From Lycium barbarum (Eukaryota > Streptophyta > Magnoliopsida > Solanales > Solanaceae): 64,000 nucleotides of DNA. Under the pieces are notes generated by a model. It was not told the origin of the DNA and did not search any database. It saw nothing but the letters and a program-made list of their open reading frames with translations. The DNA lies in contig NC_083339.1 of NCBI RefSeq assembly GCF_019175385.1, positions 46,157,330 to 46,221,329 of the forward strand, in the 5' to 3' direction. Positions 22,924-34,246 of the stretch are shown piece by piece (position 1 is the stretch's first letter; each line of letters opens with the position of its first letter). Both the position numbers and the translations under genes were made by a program.

Positions 22924-24409
22924 TTGAGAGCCATGAATGCTTGTCTTGCATTTAATTCTGATAGCTCTATTGTTGCTAGTTTGCATGTCAAGCCGGTTCT
23001 GCCTGAACATGTGAAAGAAGCACAGAAGATAGATGAGAAGCTTGTGAAATTGATCAAAAAAGTTCAAACTGGAGGAAAGCTTGATTTTAAGTTAAGGGAG
23101 GCTGGTATTCTATTTTATCAAAATAGGTTATGTGTTCCTAAAGATGACAACTTGAGGAAAGAAATTTTGAATGAAGCACATACGTCACCATATGCAATGC
23201 ATCCTGGAGGTACTAAAATGTACCAAACCATCAAAGAACACTACTGGTGGAATGGTATGAAGAAGGACATTGCGGAATTTATTTCTAAATGCTTAGTTTG
23301 TTAACAAATAATGGTCGAGCATCAAGTCCCAGCTGGTTTGTTACAACCCTTATCGATACCTAAGTGGAAATGGGAAAGGATAACTATGGACTTTGTTTCT
23401 GGGCTTCCACGCACTCAAAGAAATCATGATGCAATTTAGGTTGTAGTTGATAGGCTAACCGAAAGTGCTCATTTCTTGGCCATCGGAATGGAATACCCAG
23501 TTGAACGTTTAGCAGAATGGTATGTTAATATGATTGTGAGGCTGCATGGAGTTCCTATTTCTATTGTATCTGACCGAGATCCAAGGTTTACATCCTGATT
23601 CTGGACTAGCTGGCAAGAAGCTTTGGGCACTAGGTTGAAATTTAGTACTTCTTTCCATCCTTAGATAGACAGCCAGTCCCAGAGGGTGATTCAAATCTTG
23701 GAACATATGCTTCGAGCTTGCATTATCGAGTTTGAGGGTAGTTGGGACAGACACCTAGCCTTGATAAGATTTGCTTACAATAATAGCTTCCAATCAAGAA
23801 TTGGCATGCCTCCCTATGAAGCATTAGATGGGAGAAAGTGTAGAACTCCTCTTTGTTGGAGTGAAGTTGGTGAAAGAAAATTGGTCGGTCCTGAGATTGT
23901 GCAACAAACTGAAGATAAGGTAAAAATCATCAAGGATCGTCTAAAAATTGCCTCGGATAAACAAAAGTCTTATGCTGATCTTAAGAGGCGTGAAATTGAA
24001 CATCAAGTGGGAGATAAGGTATTTTTAAAGGTTTCTCCATGGAAGAAGATTAGGAGATTTAGCCAAAAAGGAAAACTTACTCCTCGATTTATTGGACCAT
24101 ATGAAGTACTTGACAGAGTTTGTCCAGTTGCATATAAACTAGCTCTTCCACCGGAGTTAGATAAGATCCATAATGTCTTCCATGTTTCTATGCTTGGAAG
24201 ATATCGCTCAGATCCATCTCATGTTCTTCCAGTTGAATCCATTGAGGTCAGCCCTGACTTGACATATGAAGAGGAACCTATCCATATCTTGGCGCATGAG
24301 ACAAAAGAGCTTAGAAACAAGAAAATTCCTTTGGAGAAATGATTCTGCCAAAGAAGCTACCTGGGAGCGAGAAGAGGATATGCGAATTCAATATCCACAG
24401 TTGTTTTGA
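22924..24409 (+). pseudogene. Integrase with chromodomain-like tail, element B
   Basis: The HHCC zinc finger reads HTSPYAMHPGGTKMYQ...CLVC and is followed by a TAA. The core has MDFVSGLP and VSDRDPRF (two catalytic Asp), but the position of the catalytic Glu reads SQSQRVIQ, that is Gln. Stops lie near 23302, 23437, 23596 and 23662. The open segment 23686-24342 holds the GPY/F region (RFIGPYEVLDRV...LPPELDKIHNVFHVSMLGRY). After a frame change, ATWEREEDMRIQYPQLF ends a chromodomain-like tail, which in chromoviruses targets integration to heterochromatin. Confidence 0.85.
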
Positions 24410-24425
24410 GGGTAGTATAAGGTAT

Positions 24426-24459
24426 ATTTCAGGACGAAATTTCTTAAGGGGGGGAGAGT
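24426..24459 (+). other. Polypurine tract and short hairpin of B
   Basis: The PPT AAGGGGGGGAGAG (24446-24458) abuts the 3' LTR. Just before it are ATTTC/GAAAT arms around AGGAC (24426-24440). The loop sequence matches the AGGA loop of the longer hairpins in D, E, G, H and I, with different arms. Confidence 0.8.
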
Positions 24460-26758
24460 TGTAACACCCCGAATTTTTTTTAAGCTAACTCTTGAATTTT
24501 TGATTGATCATATCTTGATAGTAAGGGTATATTTACTTCGCACTTCCTGAATGTGAACTTGACGATATTTGAAACTTGTTTGAAGTGTTATGGTATAGTT
24601 ATATAAACTACTCCTACTATGACTATCTTAGTAATTTATTAAATGGATTAGATATATATAAAAGTGGGCTGCCCCTTTTTTTTCATCCTTATCCCAAGTA
24701 AGATATATACCCTTTTGCCTCTTATCCTCTCCACCACCCCCAATTTCGTTTTTCTCCAAAGAAATAAAACACAAAAACCTCTCCCCTATCATAATATTCA
24801 TCCTCTAAATCAATAAACAAGACATGCTTTGGTTGAGCCCCAAACACCTCTACGCGATTGTGGTAAGTTACAAACTGGTTTTTGAACTTTTCTGTTGTTA
24901 GTGTTTTCAGGCTACAACTTTCATTTAGGCTCCAAAACTCAGTTTTGCTTGTATTTACTCGAAAAGGGGTGATGAAGTACAGGGCAGATGCTGCCCATAT
25001 TTCTGTTTTGCAAACCCTACATGTACTACTGTTAGTATTTTGAGCATATCTTGAAGTACAAAACTGCTATAGGAGTGATTTAAATTTATCTGAAACCCCA
25101 AGACATGTATCTACAACTTTCATTAAGGCCACAAATTTTATTTTTGCCGTTTACCCCTTTGAAACTGAGCCACAATACAAGATAGTAGTATTGTCCAGAA
25201 TTCCTGTTTTGATAGTTTAGTGTGATTTTCGCTGATTTCATGTTTAGTTTCAACGTGCTGAAACCATTGAACTTAAGTAGATATTTGATTGTGTATTAAA
25301 GGTATATATGCTCTTGTACAAGCTATGAGGAATTGTTTGACGAAGTGGACTTTGGTTGGTCTATGGCGTTGACGATTTGAACTCCTCGAGTTGTGGTAGA
25401 ACTTGTTGTATGGTAAAACGCCAAGGTTTGTGTATAAACTTGAACTCGGAATATTTTTATTTTCTGGAATTTTTGAAGTCTCTTGATGGATTGTTTCGTT
25501 ACTCTTCATCTTATATCATTGTATGATTATTATCTCAAGTCTTGCAAAACTTTCGCTATATCTCCCACTTGTACGAATTGCTCGATCATTTTGCATTCTT
25601 GTTGGGACTTTGTCCTTCTTGTTACGATGACTTTGTCACCGATATCGGCATGCCTCTTGATTCGGATCTTGCTTATCTTGACTTTGGATTTACATTTCGT
25701 CTTGATGATGAATTTTCATCCATTTTTTAGTGCGAGTGGAAAGACACTTTCCATATGGCTCTTGAATCTCTTGATTATTGGGTGACGACCTTTCTTGATT
25801 TGGGGCTTCGGTCCATCTTGATATTGATTGTGCTTAGTGTGATGGCATGACGTACATATTGGGCTAAATTGGTTATTTGACAAACTCTCTTGAATTGAAT
25901 TATAAGCTTTGTTGACACTTGAGCCTTCGAATAGTTTTATCGATATTTTGGAACACTTCAAGGTTTGGTATTTGATACTTTCGATATACTGGATTACTTG
26001 ATATATTTTTATCTCATTGAGCTACCTACGACGGATAAGGGAATTGGAGAATATAATGGCTCCAAACCCAAAGTTTATACACCACTAAGCTTTATGCTTA
26101 GCGATAGTTGTTTTCTATCGTAGGTAATGTACGGGAAGAGATTTGAAGATGGCCATTTGGAGTAGACTTTTTGGGAGCCTTAGTGAAGATCACATTTGCA
26201 TATGCATCTAGGTCTTGTAAAATTTTGGAGACTTGTAGATGATCTAGATGTAACACTTATGTATGAAATTTTTTAGGCTTGTTGGACATACGACCATATG
26301 CTTGTAGCTTGAACTTGGTGACTTGTTTTGCTATTTTAGGGTGTGCTTTCAACCCAAGTCATGCAATGTACTATTTTTACATTTTGCGTTGTAATTATGT
26401 ACAAAGGAAGATACCAGTTTCTATGATAATTTCAAGTTTGAGTTTCGTGTATCTTATGGACCCACAGTGGTGTTGATTTGAACATATAATTTCAAAACAA
26501 AGTTTCTTAAATGTGTTGACTGTTTGGGAAGGGCATTACCATTTTAAATTGATACTCTGATATTGTATTTCATCTAAGAAATTTTTCGGAGGGTACAATG
26601 GGAAAAAAATGTCGCACTTTCAAACCTTTTTCGCACGGGCTTATTTCCACTATTAAATATTTTTGTGAATATCTTTTGGCATAAATTTCTTCTAAACGTT
26701 GTAAGTGTGAAATTAGCTTTTGTTTCATAAGTGGTATCCTCCAAAAGGGGATGCTACA
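24460..26758 (+). repeat. Element B 3' LTR
   Basis: TGTAACACCCCG at 24460 to ATGCTACA at 26758. It is collinear with the 5' LTR but lacks short blocks (for example the C-rich stretch after the TATA box) and has an insertion near 26030. It keeps the TATA box, a donor-like TGTG|GTAAGT (G at 24863) and the acceptor-like TCTATCGTAG ending 26123. Confidence 0.92.
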
Positions 26759-26763
26759 TGGGT

Positions 26764-27632
26764 AGTGCGAGGGTTAAAACTTTCCTTGGGTTAGACCCTC
26801 CAGAGTTTTTCGTGTTGAAGCAAAATATTAATCCTCAAGATTTCATTGATGGTATGCAGAGGACCTTGAGGGTTATGCACGCGGATGAAGTCGAATCTGT
26901 AGAGTTGGCTTCGTATAGGCTTCGTGACATTGCAGTACAGTGGTATCAGACTTGGGAGCTATCTAGGGGAGAGAATGCCTCTCCAGCGGTGTGGTGAGAG
27001 TTTTCAGATGCTTTGATTCGCCATTACATACCACCAGAGGTCCGGCGGGCCGGAGCAGATAGGTTCTTGCGTATTGAGCAGGGCAACATGAGTGTCCAGG
27101 AGTATTGTGTACACTTCAATTCTCTGGCTCGATATGCCCCAGCCATGGTGGCTGTGATGGAGGACAAAGTTCATCGTTTCGTGGCTGGTCTTGGGCCACA
27201 TTTGATAGATGAGTGTACGACCGCTGCACTACAGTCGGGCATGGATATTTCCCGTATACAGGCATATGCCCAGAATCTGGAAGATCGTAAGCGTCAGTGG
27301 GGCATATACTGGGAGGGTGACCGAGGCCATGGTAAAAGCGCTAGATCTTTAGATATGGCTGGTGAGATCAGAGAAAGGCGGAGACAACAGCATTCCCGGT
27401 ATCCATTCTATCTAGCAGGGAGTGTACCTCCGCGAGTTTAGGCCATAGGTTAGATCAGTCTTTTTATTTCTGAGAGGGTCAGATCTCCAGAGCATCAGGC
27501 TCTCAGTACCGACCAAAGTCAGGACAGGTGAGGCCAGCCTTGCCATGGTGTGCTCAGTTCGGTAGGCTACACGCTGGGCAGTGTCAATAGGGATTAGAGG
27601 GTCGCTATGCTTATGGTCAGTCAGGCCACAAG
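26764..27632 (+). pseudogene. gag: gag pseudogene of C, C-terminal part
   Basis: Continues gag from 17803: SARVKTFLGLDPPEFF, ESVELASYRLRDIAVQWY, stop TGA at about 26996, then IRHYIPPEVRRAGADRFLRIEQG, FNSLARYAPAMVA and GLGPHLIDEC. This is the retrotransposon gag (capsid) domain, closely related to E. The frame ends at 27441. Downstream, the zinc-knuckle position reads RYAYGQSGHKMREC, with the first two Cys of a CX2CX4HX4C motif replaced (Arg, Tyr), so nucleic-acid binding would be lost. Confidence 0.85.
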
Positions 27633-28259
27633 ATGAGGGAGTGTCCTATAAGGGTTGGTACAGGCATCGTTCAGCCTACGGGGTCCATAGCTAGTTCTTC
27701 TTCCTCAGTACGCCCTTTAGGGCAGGTTTCTCAGATGCCAGGAGGACGTAGTAGAGGAAGGACTGGAGTATCTACCTCGAGTGGGCCTCAGCACCGTGTT
27801 TATGCATTAGTCGGTAGACAGGATCGTGAGACGTCTCCTGATGTTGTTACAGGTATATTATCAGTTTCCTCCCATGATGTATACACACTGATTTATCTAG
27901 GTTCTACCCTATCATATGTTACCCCATTTGTTGCTGGAAAGTTTGGGATAGAGCCCGAGTTAATTAAACCTTTTGACGTGCCTATGCCAGTGGGTAATCC
28001 GGTCATAACTAGGCGAGTATACCGAGGCTGTGTAGTGATAGTTTGCAATCGCCATACCTTAGCATATTTTATTGAGTTAGACATGATTGATTTCAATGTT
28101 ATTATGGGTATTGATTGGTTGGCTTCCTGTTATGCCAATGTTGATTGCAAGGCAAAGATAGTTCTATTTCAGTTCCCAGGCGAGCTAGTCCTAGAGTGGA
28201 AGGGCAAAGCTGCTTCGCCGAGGGGTAGGTTATTTCCTACCTTAAAGCAAGGAAGATGA
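27633..28259 (+). pseudogene. Protease pseudogene of C
   Basis: An open stretch of 208 codons starting in the zinc-knuckle remnant. The active-site block reads [16 protein letters not shown] where E has [16 protein letters not shown], so the catalytic Asp is Tyr. [19 protein letters not shown] is conserved. The frame stops at 28257 just before the protease-RT linker. Confidence 0.85.
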
Positions 28260-29330
28260 TCAGAAAAGGGTACATCTATCACCCGGTTCGAGTTCAGGAT
28301 GTGCAAGCATGTCATTGGCCCTTCAGTCTGTTCCTGTGGTTAATGAGTTCCCAGAGGTGTTTCTAGATGAGCTTCCAGGCATTCCCCCAGAGAGAGAGAG
28401 ATTGATTTTACTATTGATCTATTGCCAGATACTCAGCTAATATCTATTCTTCCTTATAGGATGGCGCCTGCGGAGTTGAAGGAATTAAAGGAGCAGTTGA
28501 AAGATTTGTTTTAGAAGGGCTTTATTAGACCCAGTACATCACTGTGGGGAGCACCAGTATTATTTGTAAGAAAGAAGGATGGCTCTTTGCGAATGTGTAT
28601 TGATTATAGGCAATTGAATAAAGTGATTGTAAAGAATAAGTATCCGCTCCCAAGAATTGATGATTTATTTGATCAATTGCAAGGCGCCAAATACTTCTTG
28701 AAGATAGACTTGAGATTAGGATATCATCAGGTTAGGTTGAAGGAAGACGATATTCCGAATACGGCATTCCGGACTAGATACGGACATTATGAGTTTTATT
28801 TCATGTCATTCGGGTTAACTAATGCTCCGGCAGTATTCGTAGACTTGATGAATCGTGTATTCAGACCCTTCCTATATTTGTTCGTCATTGTATTCATAGA
28901 TGATATTTCGGTTTATTCACCGTCAGAGAATGAACATGCAGAGCATCTACGAACAGTGCTTGGAGTTCTTCGAAGGAGAGAGCTATATGCGAAGTTTTCC
29001 AAGTGTGAGTTCTGGTTGAACTCTTTGGCTTCTCTAGGTCACATTATTTTAGATGAAGGCATTAGGGTAGATGCCTAAAAGATTGAGGCTGTGAAGAATT
29101 GGCCAAGGCCCACGACCCCAACAGAGATACGTAGCTTCTTGGGCCTGGCAGGATATTATAGAAGGTTCGTAGAAGGATTTTCCTCTCTTTTTGCCCCATT
29201 GACTAAGTTGACTAAGAAATCAGCTAAGTTCCAATGGACAGATGCTAGTGAGCAGAGTTTTCAGACACTGAAGGATAAGTTGATTTCAGCACGTGTTTTG
29301 ACTCTTCCAGAAAGAGTAGATGGCTAAGTG
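28260..29330 (+). pseudogene. Reverse transcriptase pseudogene of C
   Basis: The linker with a frame change ([11 protein letters not shown]...LPDTQ-like) and a TAG at about 28513 are followed by [28 protein letters not shown] (motif A Asp present), [19 protein letters not shown] and [12 protein letters not shown] (catalytic double Asp). There is a TAA at 29077 and a second open stretch with [15 protein letters not shown]. The catalytic residues are intact, but several stops break the protein. Confidence 0.87.
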
Positions 29331-30352
29331 GTATATTGTGATGCTTCAGGTATTGGTTTGGGTTGTGTGTTGATGCAGCACGGTAAGGTTGTCGCTTTCT
29401 AGGCAGCTGAAGAATAGGCAGCTGAAGAAGCATAAGAAGAATTTTCCAGCCCATGAACTTGAATTAGCGACGGTGATTCATGTTTTTAAAATATGGAGGC
29501 ACTAATTATACGGTGTCCATGTTTATATCTATACTGATCATAAGAGCCTCCAGTAAATCTTTAACCAGAAGGACTTGATTTGCGTCAGAGGCGATGGCTG
29601 GAGTGGTTGAAAGACTATGATATGGATATTCTGTACCATCCCGGGAAAGCTAATGTAGTAGCCGATGCCCTTAGTCGTAAATCCATGAGTTTCTTGTCAC
29701 ATGTGCAGCCAGAGAAGAGAGAAATGGTCCGTGAAGTTCGTCGATTAGCTAGCCGCGGAGTTCGATTAGTAGATTCAGGTGAAGCAGGAGTTACTGTTCA
29801 ACACACAACAGTGTCATCTTTGGTAGCAGAATTAATGGAACGTCAGTACGAAGATCCTGTCCTAGTTCATTACCGAGATACAACGCCTCGAAAATAAAAG
29901 ACACCCTTGGTAATCACAGGTGATGGAGTACTCCCGTATTGAGGTAGATTATGCGTTCCTAATGTTGTGGGACTTCATCAACAGGTTATGGGGGAAGCAC
30001 ATTATTCTCGCTATTCTATTAATCCAGGCTCGACGAAGATGTATCACGATCTCAAGGAAGTTTATTGGTGGGATGCTATGAAAATAGATATAGCAGAATT
30101 TGTCGCCCAGTGTCCAAATTGTCAGCAGGTCAAAACAGAACACCAGAAGCTCGGAGGTCTATTGCAGGCTATGGAGATTTTGACATTGAAGTGGGAGGTA
30201 ATTAAAATGGATTTTATTACAAGTTTGCCCCGTACTTAGAGAAAGTGTGAATCGATATGGGTCATAGTCGATAGGCTTACAAAGTCAGCCCATTTCCTGC
30301 CTGACAGAACTACTTATGCAGCTGAGGATTATGCAAAGCTTTACCTTAAAGA
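29331..30352 (+). pseudogene. RNase H and integrase start of C (cut by F)
   Basis: RNase H starts YCDASGIGLGCVLMQHGK. It is then disturbed by a tandem duplication of GGCAGCTGAAGAA near 29402-29430 and by stops. It resumes [26 protein letters not shown] (29580-29700). Integrase: [21 protein letters not shown]...CPNCQQVK (HHCC finger, His-Pro reads Asn-Pro), MDFITSLPRT then TAG, and VDRLTKSAHFLPDRTTYAAEDYAKLYLKD ending at 30352 where F begins. The rest of the core is displaced out of the window. Confidence 0.85.
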
Positions 30353-31193
30353 TGTCACAACCCAAACTGATTAGCCACAACGAGCGGCCGACCACTACTG
30401 GCAAAGCAAGCACTCCCATGCTTGCATTTACTTCTCACTGATTAACCTGGGCCCATACACAATCTATAACTGAGTTGTACTGCCTCCTGAACAATTAACA
30501 CAAGAAACACCATCTCGAGAACCCACGGCCAGCACATACATATAAACATAAATACTGAGAGTAGCAGCGCAAGACGATTAGGCTGCTACATATACTATAC
30601 AACAAAACAAGCGTCGACGAGGCTACATAACACCACGGCTATCTACCACTGTCTGCAGACCTCTATGGAATATAGACTACAAAAGGAGGGGACAAGGCCC
30701 TGCCATACCCGTATATATACATGTCAAAAGGCATACCGAAAGGCTGAAGCTCCGGTCCAAATGGAGCTCGCTGGCTGAGGCGGAAGAGAGGTCCTACTGG
30801 TCTGGCCTACTCGGCTGGCTACCTGATCCTGCGGGCATAAACGCAGCGTTCAAAAGAAAGGGCATCAGTACGAATAATGTACTGAGTATCTAAGGCATGA
30901 ATAATATCATAAGATCATAGTAAGAAACGTGAAGCATAACATAAAGTAAGGAGATAACCTGTACATTTGTTTGCCTCTTAAGGCAGATACCATGCATACT
31001 TAGCTCGCTTTTTGAAAAACATTTCTCATACATGTATACATAAGATGGAATTGCTGCGGAACGTGCAGCCCGATCAAAAAGCATATCATTTTGCCGCGGA
31101 ACGAATGACCCGATCCATCTATATATTATATATATGATAGTACCGAGGAATGAATGGCCCGATCCATTTAGCCATATATCCCGCGTCCGGGAC
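30353..31193 (-). repeat. Element F LTR, first segment
   Basis: Contains box 1 in reverse complement (CCTGCGGGCAT...CAGTACGAATAATGTACTGAG, about 30826-30887) and three units of GCGGAACGAATGACCCGATCC type (31044-31170). It ends at GGGAC, the target duplicated by E. Confidence 0.75.
31189..31193. repeat. Target-site duplication of E (GGGAC), left copy
   Basis: GGGAC at 31189-31193 is repeated exactly at 50054-50058 outside the other E LTR, 18.9 kb away. This proves that everything between is one insertion plus its nested passenger D. Confidence 0.92.
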
Positions 31194-33544
31194 TGTCACG
31201 ACCCAGCTAGGGGCCGCGATGGGTACCCGGGGCTAGCCACCGAGCACCACTCACTCTACCACTCATCTTACTCACTTAAGGCCCTTTTATCAATTTCATA
31301 CACGAATTATAGGTAAAACATATTTTAGATAGAAATATAAATGCATTATATACATTTGCCTCTCGGCCATCAAAATAATATATACATATAATAACATCTT
31401 GTGAGACCATCTAACCCACACTGCATAGCTACGAACCTCTACTGACAGACTGTATATATATAGATGGAACAAGACTCCGTCGTGCCCAAAATATGCATAT
31501 ATACCAAAAGGAGAATCACAAGCACCTCCGAACAATGGAGTGCTCTCAATCAGCTGCCAGCTATTAAGAATCTGGATCAAGCTCCCCTCCCTGTCTACCT
31601 GTGGGCATGAACACATCGTCCAAAGAAAACGGATGTCAGTACGAATATTGTACTGAGTATGAGAGGCATAAACAACGAAGGAAGACAACAATAATATAAT
31701 GAGAACATCAATATGAAACATCTGTATCTGAATGACAATCATAAGAGAAGTAATGCATGCTGTCTTACTCATACTCATCATCATATCATATATGCATAAT
31801 ATGTAAGCTGCCCGTCCAAAATGGAACGGTGTGATAATCAATAACAATAGCCTGTGTCCAGGCCTCCCGCGTCCGGGGTACCTTCTCATGCCGTCCACTA
31901 GTGGTGGCTGCTCATGCCAAATGGTCATGGTGTATTCGTATAGCTGCCCGCCTTAGTGGTGACTGCCCGGCCAACTAGGCGCGGTGTAATATTATCATGA
32001 CATGATCATATTATTATAGTACATGCGTAAAGCTTAAGATCAACTACACTTTATCGGGGTGACGTAAGGTCGTGATCCCTCGATTTCTTTATGGAGCAAT
32101 TATTGACATTCTGCCTCACCTTGAAGGAATTAGCACATAAGGTGGGTGTGGGTAATCAATAACATCTTCATCATTATGGCATCTTAGTATTATATATCTT
32201 ATCTTATATAGACATTTATAGATATAGGCTTTTTAGCTTTCTTCGGAATACATGAACTCATGAAGAGGAAAGGAATTTATGCTATAGGATTCATGCCATT
32301 AGAAGGAAGGGACTAGCCTCACATACCTTTGTCGTTTAAGCAATTTAGCATTTGCTTATTCTCCTTCAATGTCATGCCTCTACCTTCAAAAAGAGGATTC
32401 GTACGATCATTAGTTAACCAACTATAAGAACGCACTACTATTTCTAGAGAAAATTGGTAGCACTTCCTTTGTTTATACTACTTTTCCCGTATTCCATATC
32501 AACTCCCAATCACCCACAATAACAATCATAATATAGCAAATCACAATTATCATTCATATCCAATGGCCATGACCCCCATTTCTCTTCATTTTTTCCCACA
32601 TTTATGGTTTTGGGTTCGCTATCGTATTTTCCCATGTACCACACTTATCTCATGGTATACATGTCATTTATAACATACTCATACTCACAACACACTAACA
32701 TTCGTGATTCAATTCAACTACCACTCACTCATGACACTATTCACTCTTGAAAGACCCATTTGCTATGTTCTTCTACAATTCGGGTATCTTAACCTTCCAA
32801 TACCTTAAACAACATAAATTGTCATGAAAATTACCTTGGATGATGGTGGAATAAGTCTAGAGTGGAATTCCTTCCTCTTTCACCAAACCCTGCTTCACCT
32901 CCTTTGAGATTTCTTGGTCTGGACGAACTTCACTTGAGTTTCATACACTTGGCTTCATGGATTTAATGTTGTTGATCTTGATGTTCCTTTGATTCTCTTG
33001 GATGAAGTGTTTGGAGAATATTCTAGAGTGTTCTTGAATTGTGGAGATGAGAAATGAAATAAATTGAGGTTAGTGTCCCTTTTTAATACTCAAAATCTGA
33101 TTTTTTAATGAACAAAAGTCGGGGTGTACAGTGGTCGTAAACCATAGTTTACGGACCGTATACTGGTTTACGGCCCGTCCTCCACGGTCGTATTTTAGCA
33201 TATCAGAAAGAGAAAGGTTGGCTGGAGATCATGCCAGTTTACGACTCAGTTTACGGGCCGTATTTCGATTTACGGTCCGTATTCTGGGTCGTATTTTACC
33301 ATTTCAACATTTAACAGAAAGTCGAAATTTTTGAAATGTTGAAGGACGATGGCACTTTACGGTCTGTAAATCACTTTACGGGCCGTAAATCACGTTATGA
33401 CCACTGGGCTGAAATAAAATTCCGCAACTTTCTTATTTCCAAAAATTCATAATTAGTCATTCCCTACTTAGTAAAACATCGCACACTCATACCCTTCATT
33501 GGTCTATTCATTGTAGGCTCGCGAAAAATTTCCGAGGTGTAACA
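31194..33544 (-). repeat. Element E 3' LTR
   Basis: TGTCACGACCC at 31194 to GGTGTAACA at 33544 (plus strand). Box 1 about 31596-31650, box 2 about 32291-32330, palindrome array 33148-33389. A 210-codon antisense-to-window ORF at 31296-31928 is interrupted in the other LTR and is not considered a gene. Confidence 0.93.
33148..33389. promoter_or_regulatory. Array of TTTACGGNCCGTAAA palindromes in E U3 (left LTR)
   Basis: Six near-palindromic units start at 33148, 33167, 33250, 33269, 33356 and 33375 (for example TTTACGGGCCGTAAA). They lie upstream, in E's sense, of a TATTAAAAAG TATA-like site near 33087. The same array is in the other LTR from 49676 to about 49908 with one unit deleted. It is a candidate enhancer, hairpin cluster or methylation-dense site; function not shown. 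Confidence 0.65.
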
Positions 33545-33690
33545 TTCTTCCCCCCTTTTTGGAACATTCGTCCTCGAATGTTAAACACTTGGGATTCTAC
33601 GAAAATTTTTCCGGAGTTTCCTCTATAATCTGGCACTACAAACCTATCACAACAGCCCACAATATCATCGCCTCACAGGGCTACATCACA
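33545..33690 (-). other. E 3' end: PPT, hairpin and conserved 3' module
   Basis: The PPT AAAAAGGGGGGAAGA (minus strand) abuts the LTR. The hairpin AACATTCG/CGAATGTT, loop AGGA, is at 33563-33582. The module at 33600-33685 (minus strand CTGTGAGGC ... AGAGGAAACTCCGG-AAAAATTTTC) lies between the end of pol and the hairpin and also occurs in D, H and I. Confidence 0.8.
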
Positions 33691-33748
33691 ATATCGACAC
33701 ATCTATGGCCACACACGACCAAGAACATAAAAAGTAAGCATACATACC

Positions 33749-34246
33749 TTATAGTCTCGGCGTATCATCATGAACCTCTTCTGGAGGTTGGAATAAATGC
33801 GGATATTTGGCTGTCATATTCTCCTCCGCTTCCCAAGTCATTTCTTCCCTATTGTTGTTTCTCCATAAAACTTTGACTGATGCTACCTCTTTATTTTGAA
33901 GTCTTCGCACCTGTCTATGTAAAATGGTAACAGGCACTTCTTCATATGTTAGTTGTTTTGTCACTTGGACATCATCAACCGAAACTATTCCTGTAGGGTC
34001 TCCAATACACTTGCGGAGCATCGATACATGAAAAACTGGGTGCACTGTCTCAAGCTCTAAAGGAAAGTCCAATTCGTAGGCTACACGACCCACCTTACGG
34101 ATAATTTCATAAGGTCCAATATATCGTGGGCTCAACTTCCCCTTTTTACCGAATCTCATTACCCCTTTCATTGGCGATACTTTCAAGAATACCCAATCAT
34201 TGACCTGAAATTCTAGATCTCGGATCACCTTAACTTTTTCTACCGC
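33749..34246 (-). pseudogene. Integrase C-terminus and chromodomain-like tail of E
   Basis: An open 159-codon stretch: LEFQVNDWVFLKVSPMKG, RYIGPYEIIRKVGRVAYEL, VFHVSMLRKCIGDP (GPY/F region), then LTYEEVPVTILHRQVRRLQNKEVASVKVLWR and MTWEAEENMTAKYPHLF, a chromodomain-like tail. It is in frame with the upstream integrase except for a TAA at about 34244. Compared with B, a stretch of about 20 residues is missing between the VKVIRD and LEFQV blocks. The tail is thought to direct chromatin targeting. Confidence 0.87.

Larger units (their letters stand above)
17804..26758 (+). mobile_element. Element B: complete but defective chromovirus-like gypsy element
   Basis: About 8.95 kb: LTR 17804-20175, PBS, gag, protease, RT, RNase H, integrase with chromodomain-like tail, PPT, LTR 24460-26758. 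The two LTRs differ noticeably (several percent substitutions and multiple indels), so the insertion is old. Every domain has stops or frameshifts. The pol order RT-RNase H-integrase marks Ty3/gypsy, and the integrase tail suggests a chromovirus (Tekay/Del-like). It sits in the gag of C in the same orientation. Confidence 0.92.
5453..30352 (+). mobile_element. Element C: gypsy retrotransposon, split by H, B and F
   Basis: The pieces are LTR 5453-5957 and 15789-17347, leader and gag start 17348-17803, then gag to integrase 26764-30352. It starts with TGTTATGCC at 5453 immediately after J coding sequence; the 5 bp before are GATAT. The order LTR, PBS, gag, protease, RT, RNase H, integrase is plus strand. 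The integrase is cut at 30352 by F, and its remainder and 3' LTR are not in the window. Gag resumes in phase at 26764 once B and one TSD copy are removed. The coding parts contain many stops. Confidence 0.85.

Noticed and set aside
28587..29327. Pararetrovirus or virus-derived RT
   Set aside because: Protease-RT-RNase H-integrase order, HHCC/DDE integrase, tRNA-Met PBS and LTRs identify Ty3/gypsy retrotransposons.
31296..31928. 210-codon minus-strand ORF
   Set aside because: Lies wholly inside the E 3' LTR; the equivalent in the other LTR (48080-48454) is interrupted and no domain is visible.
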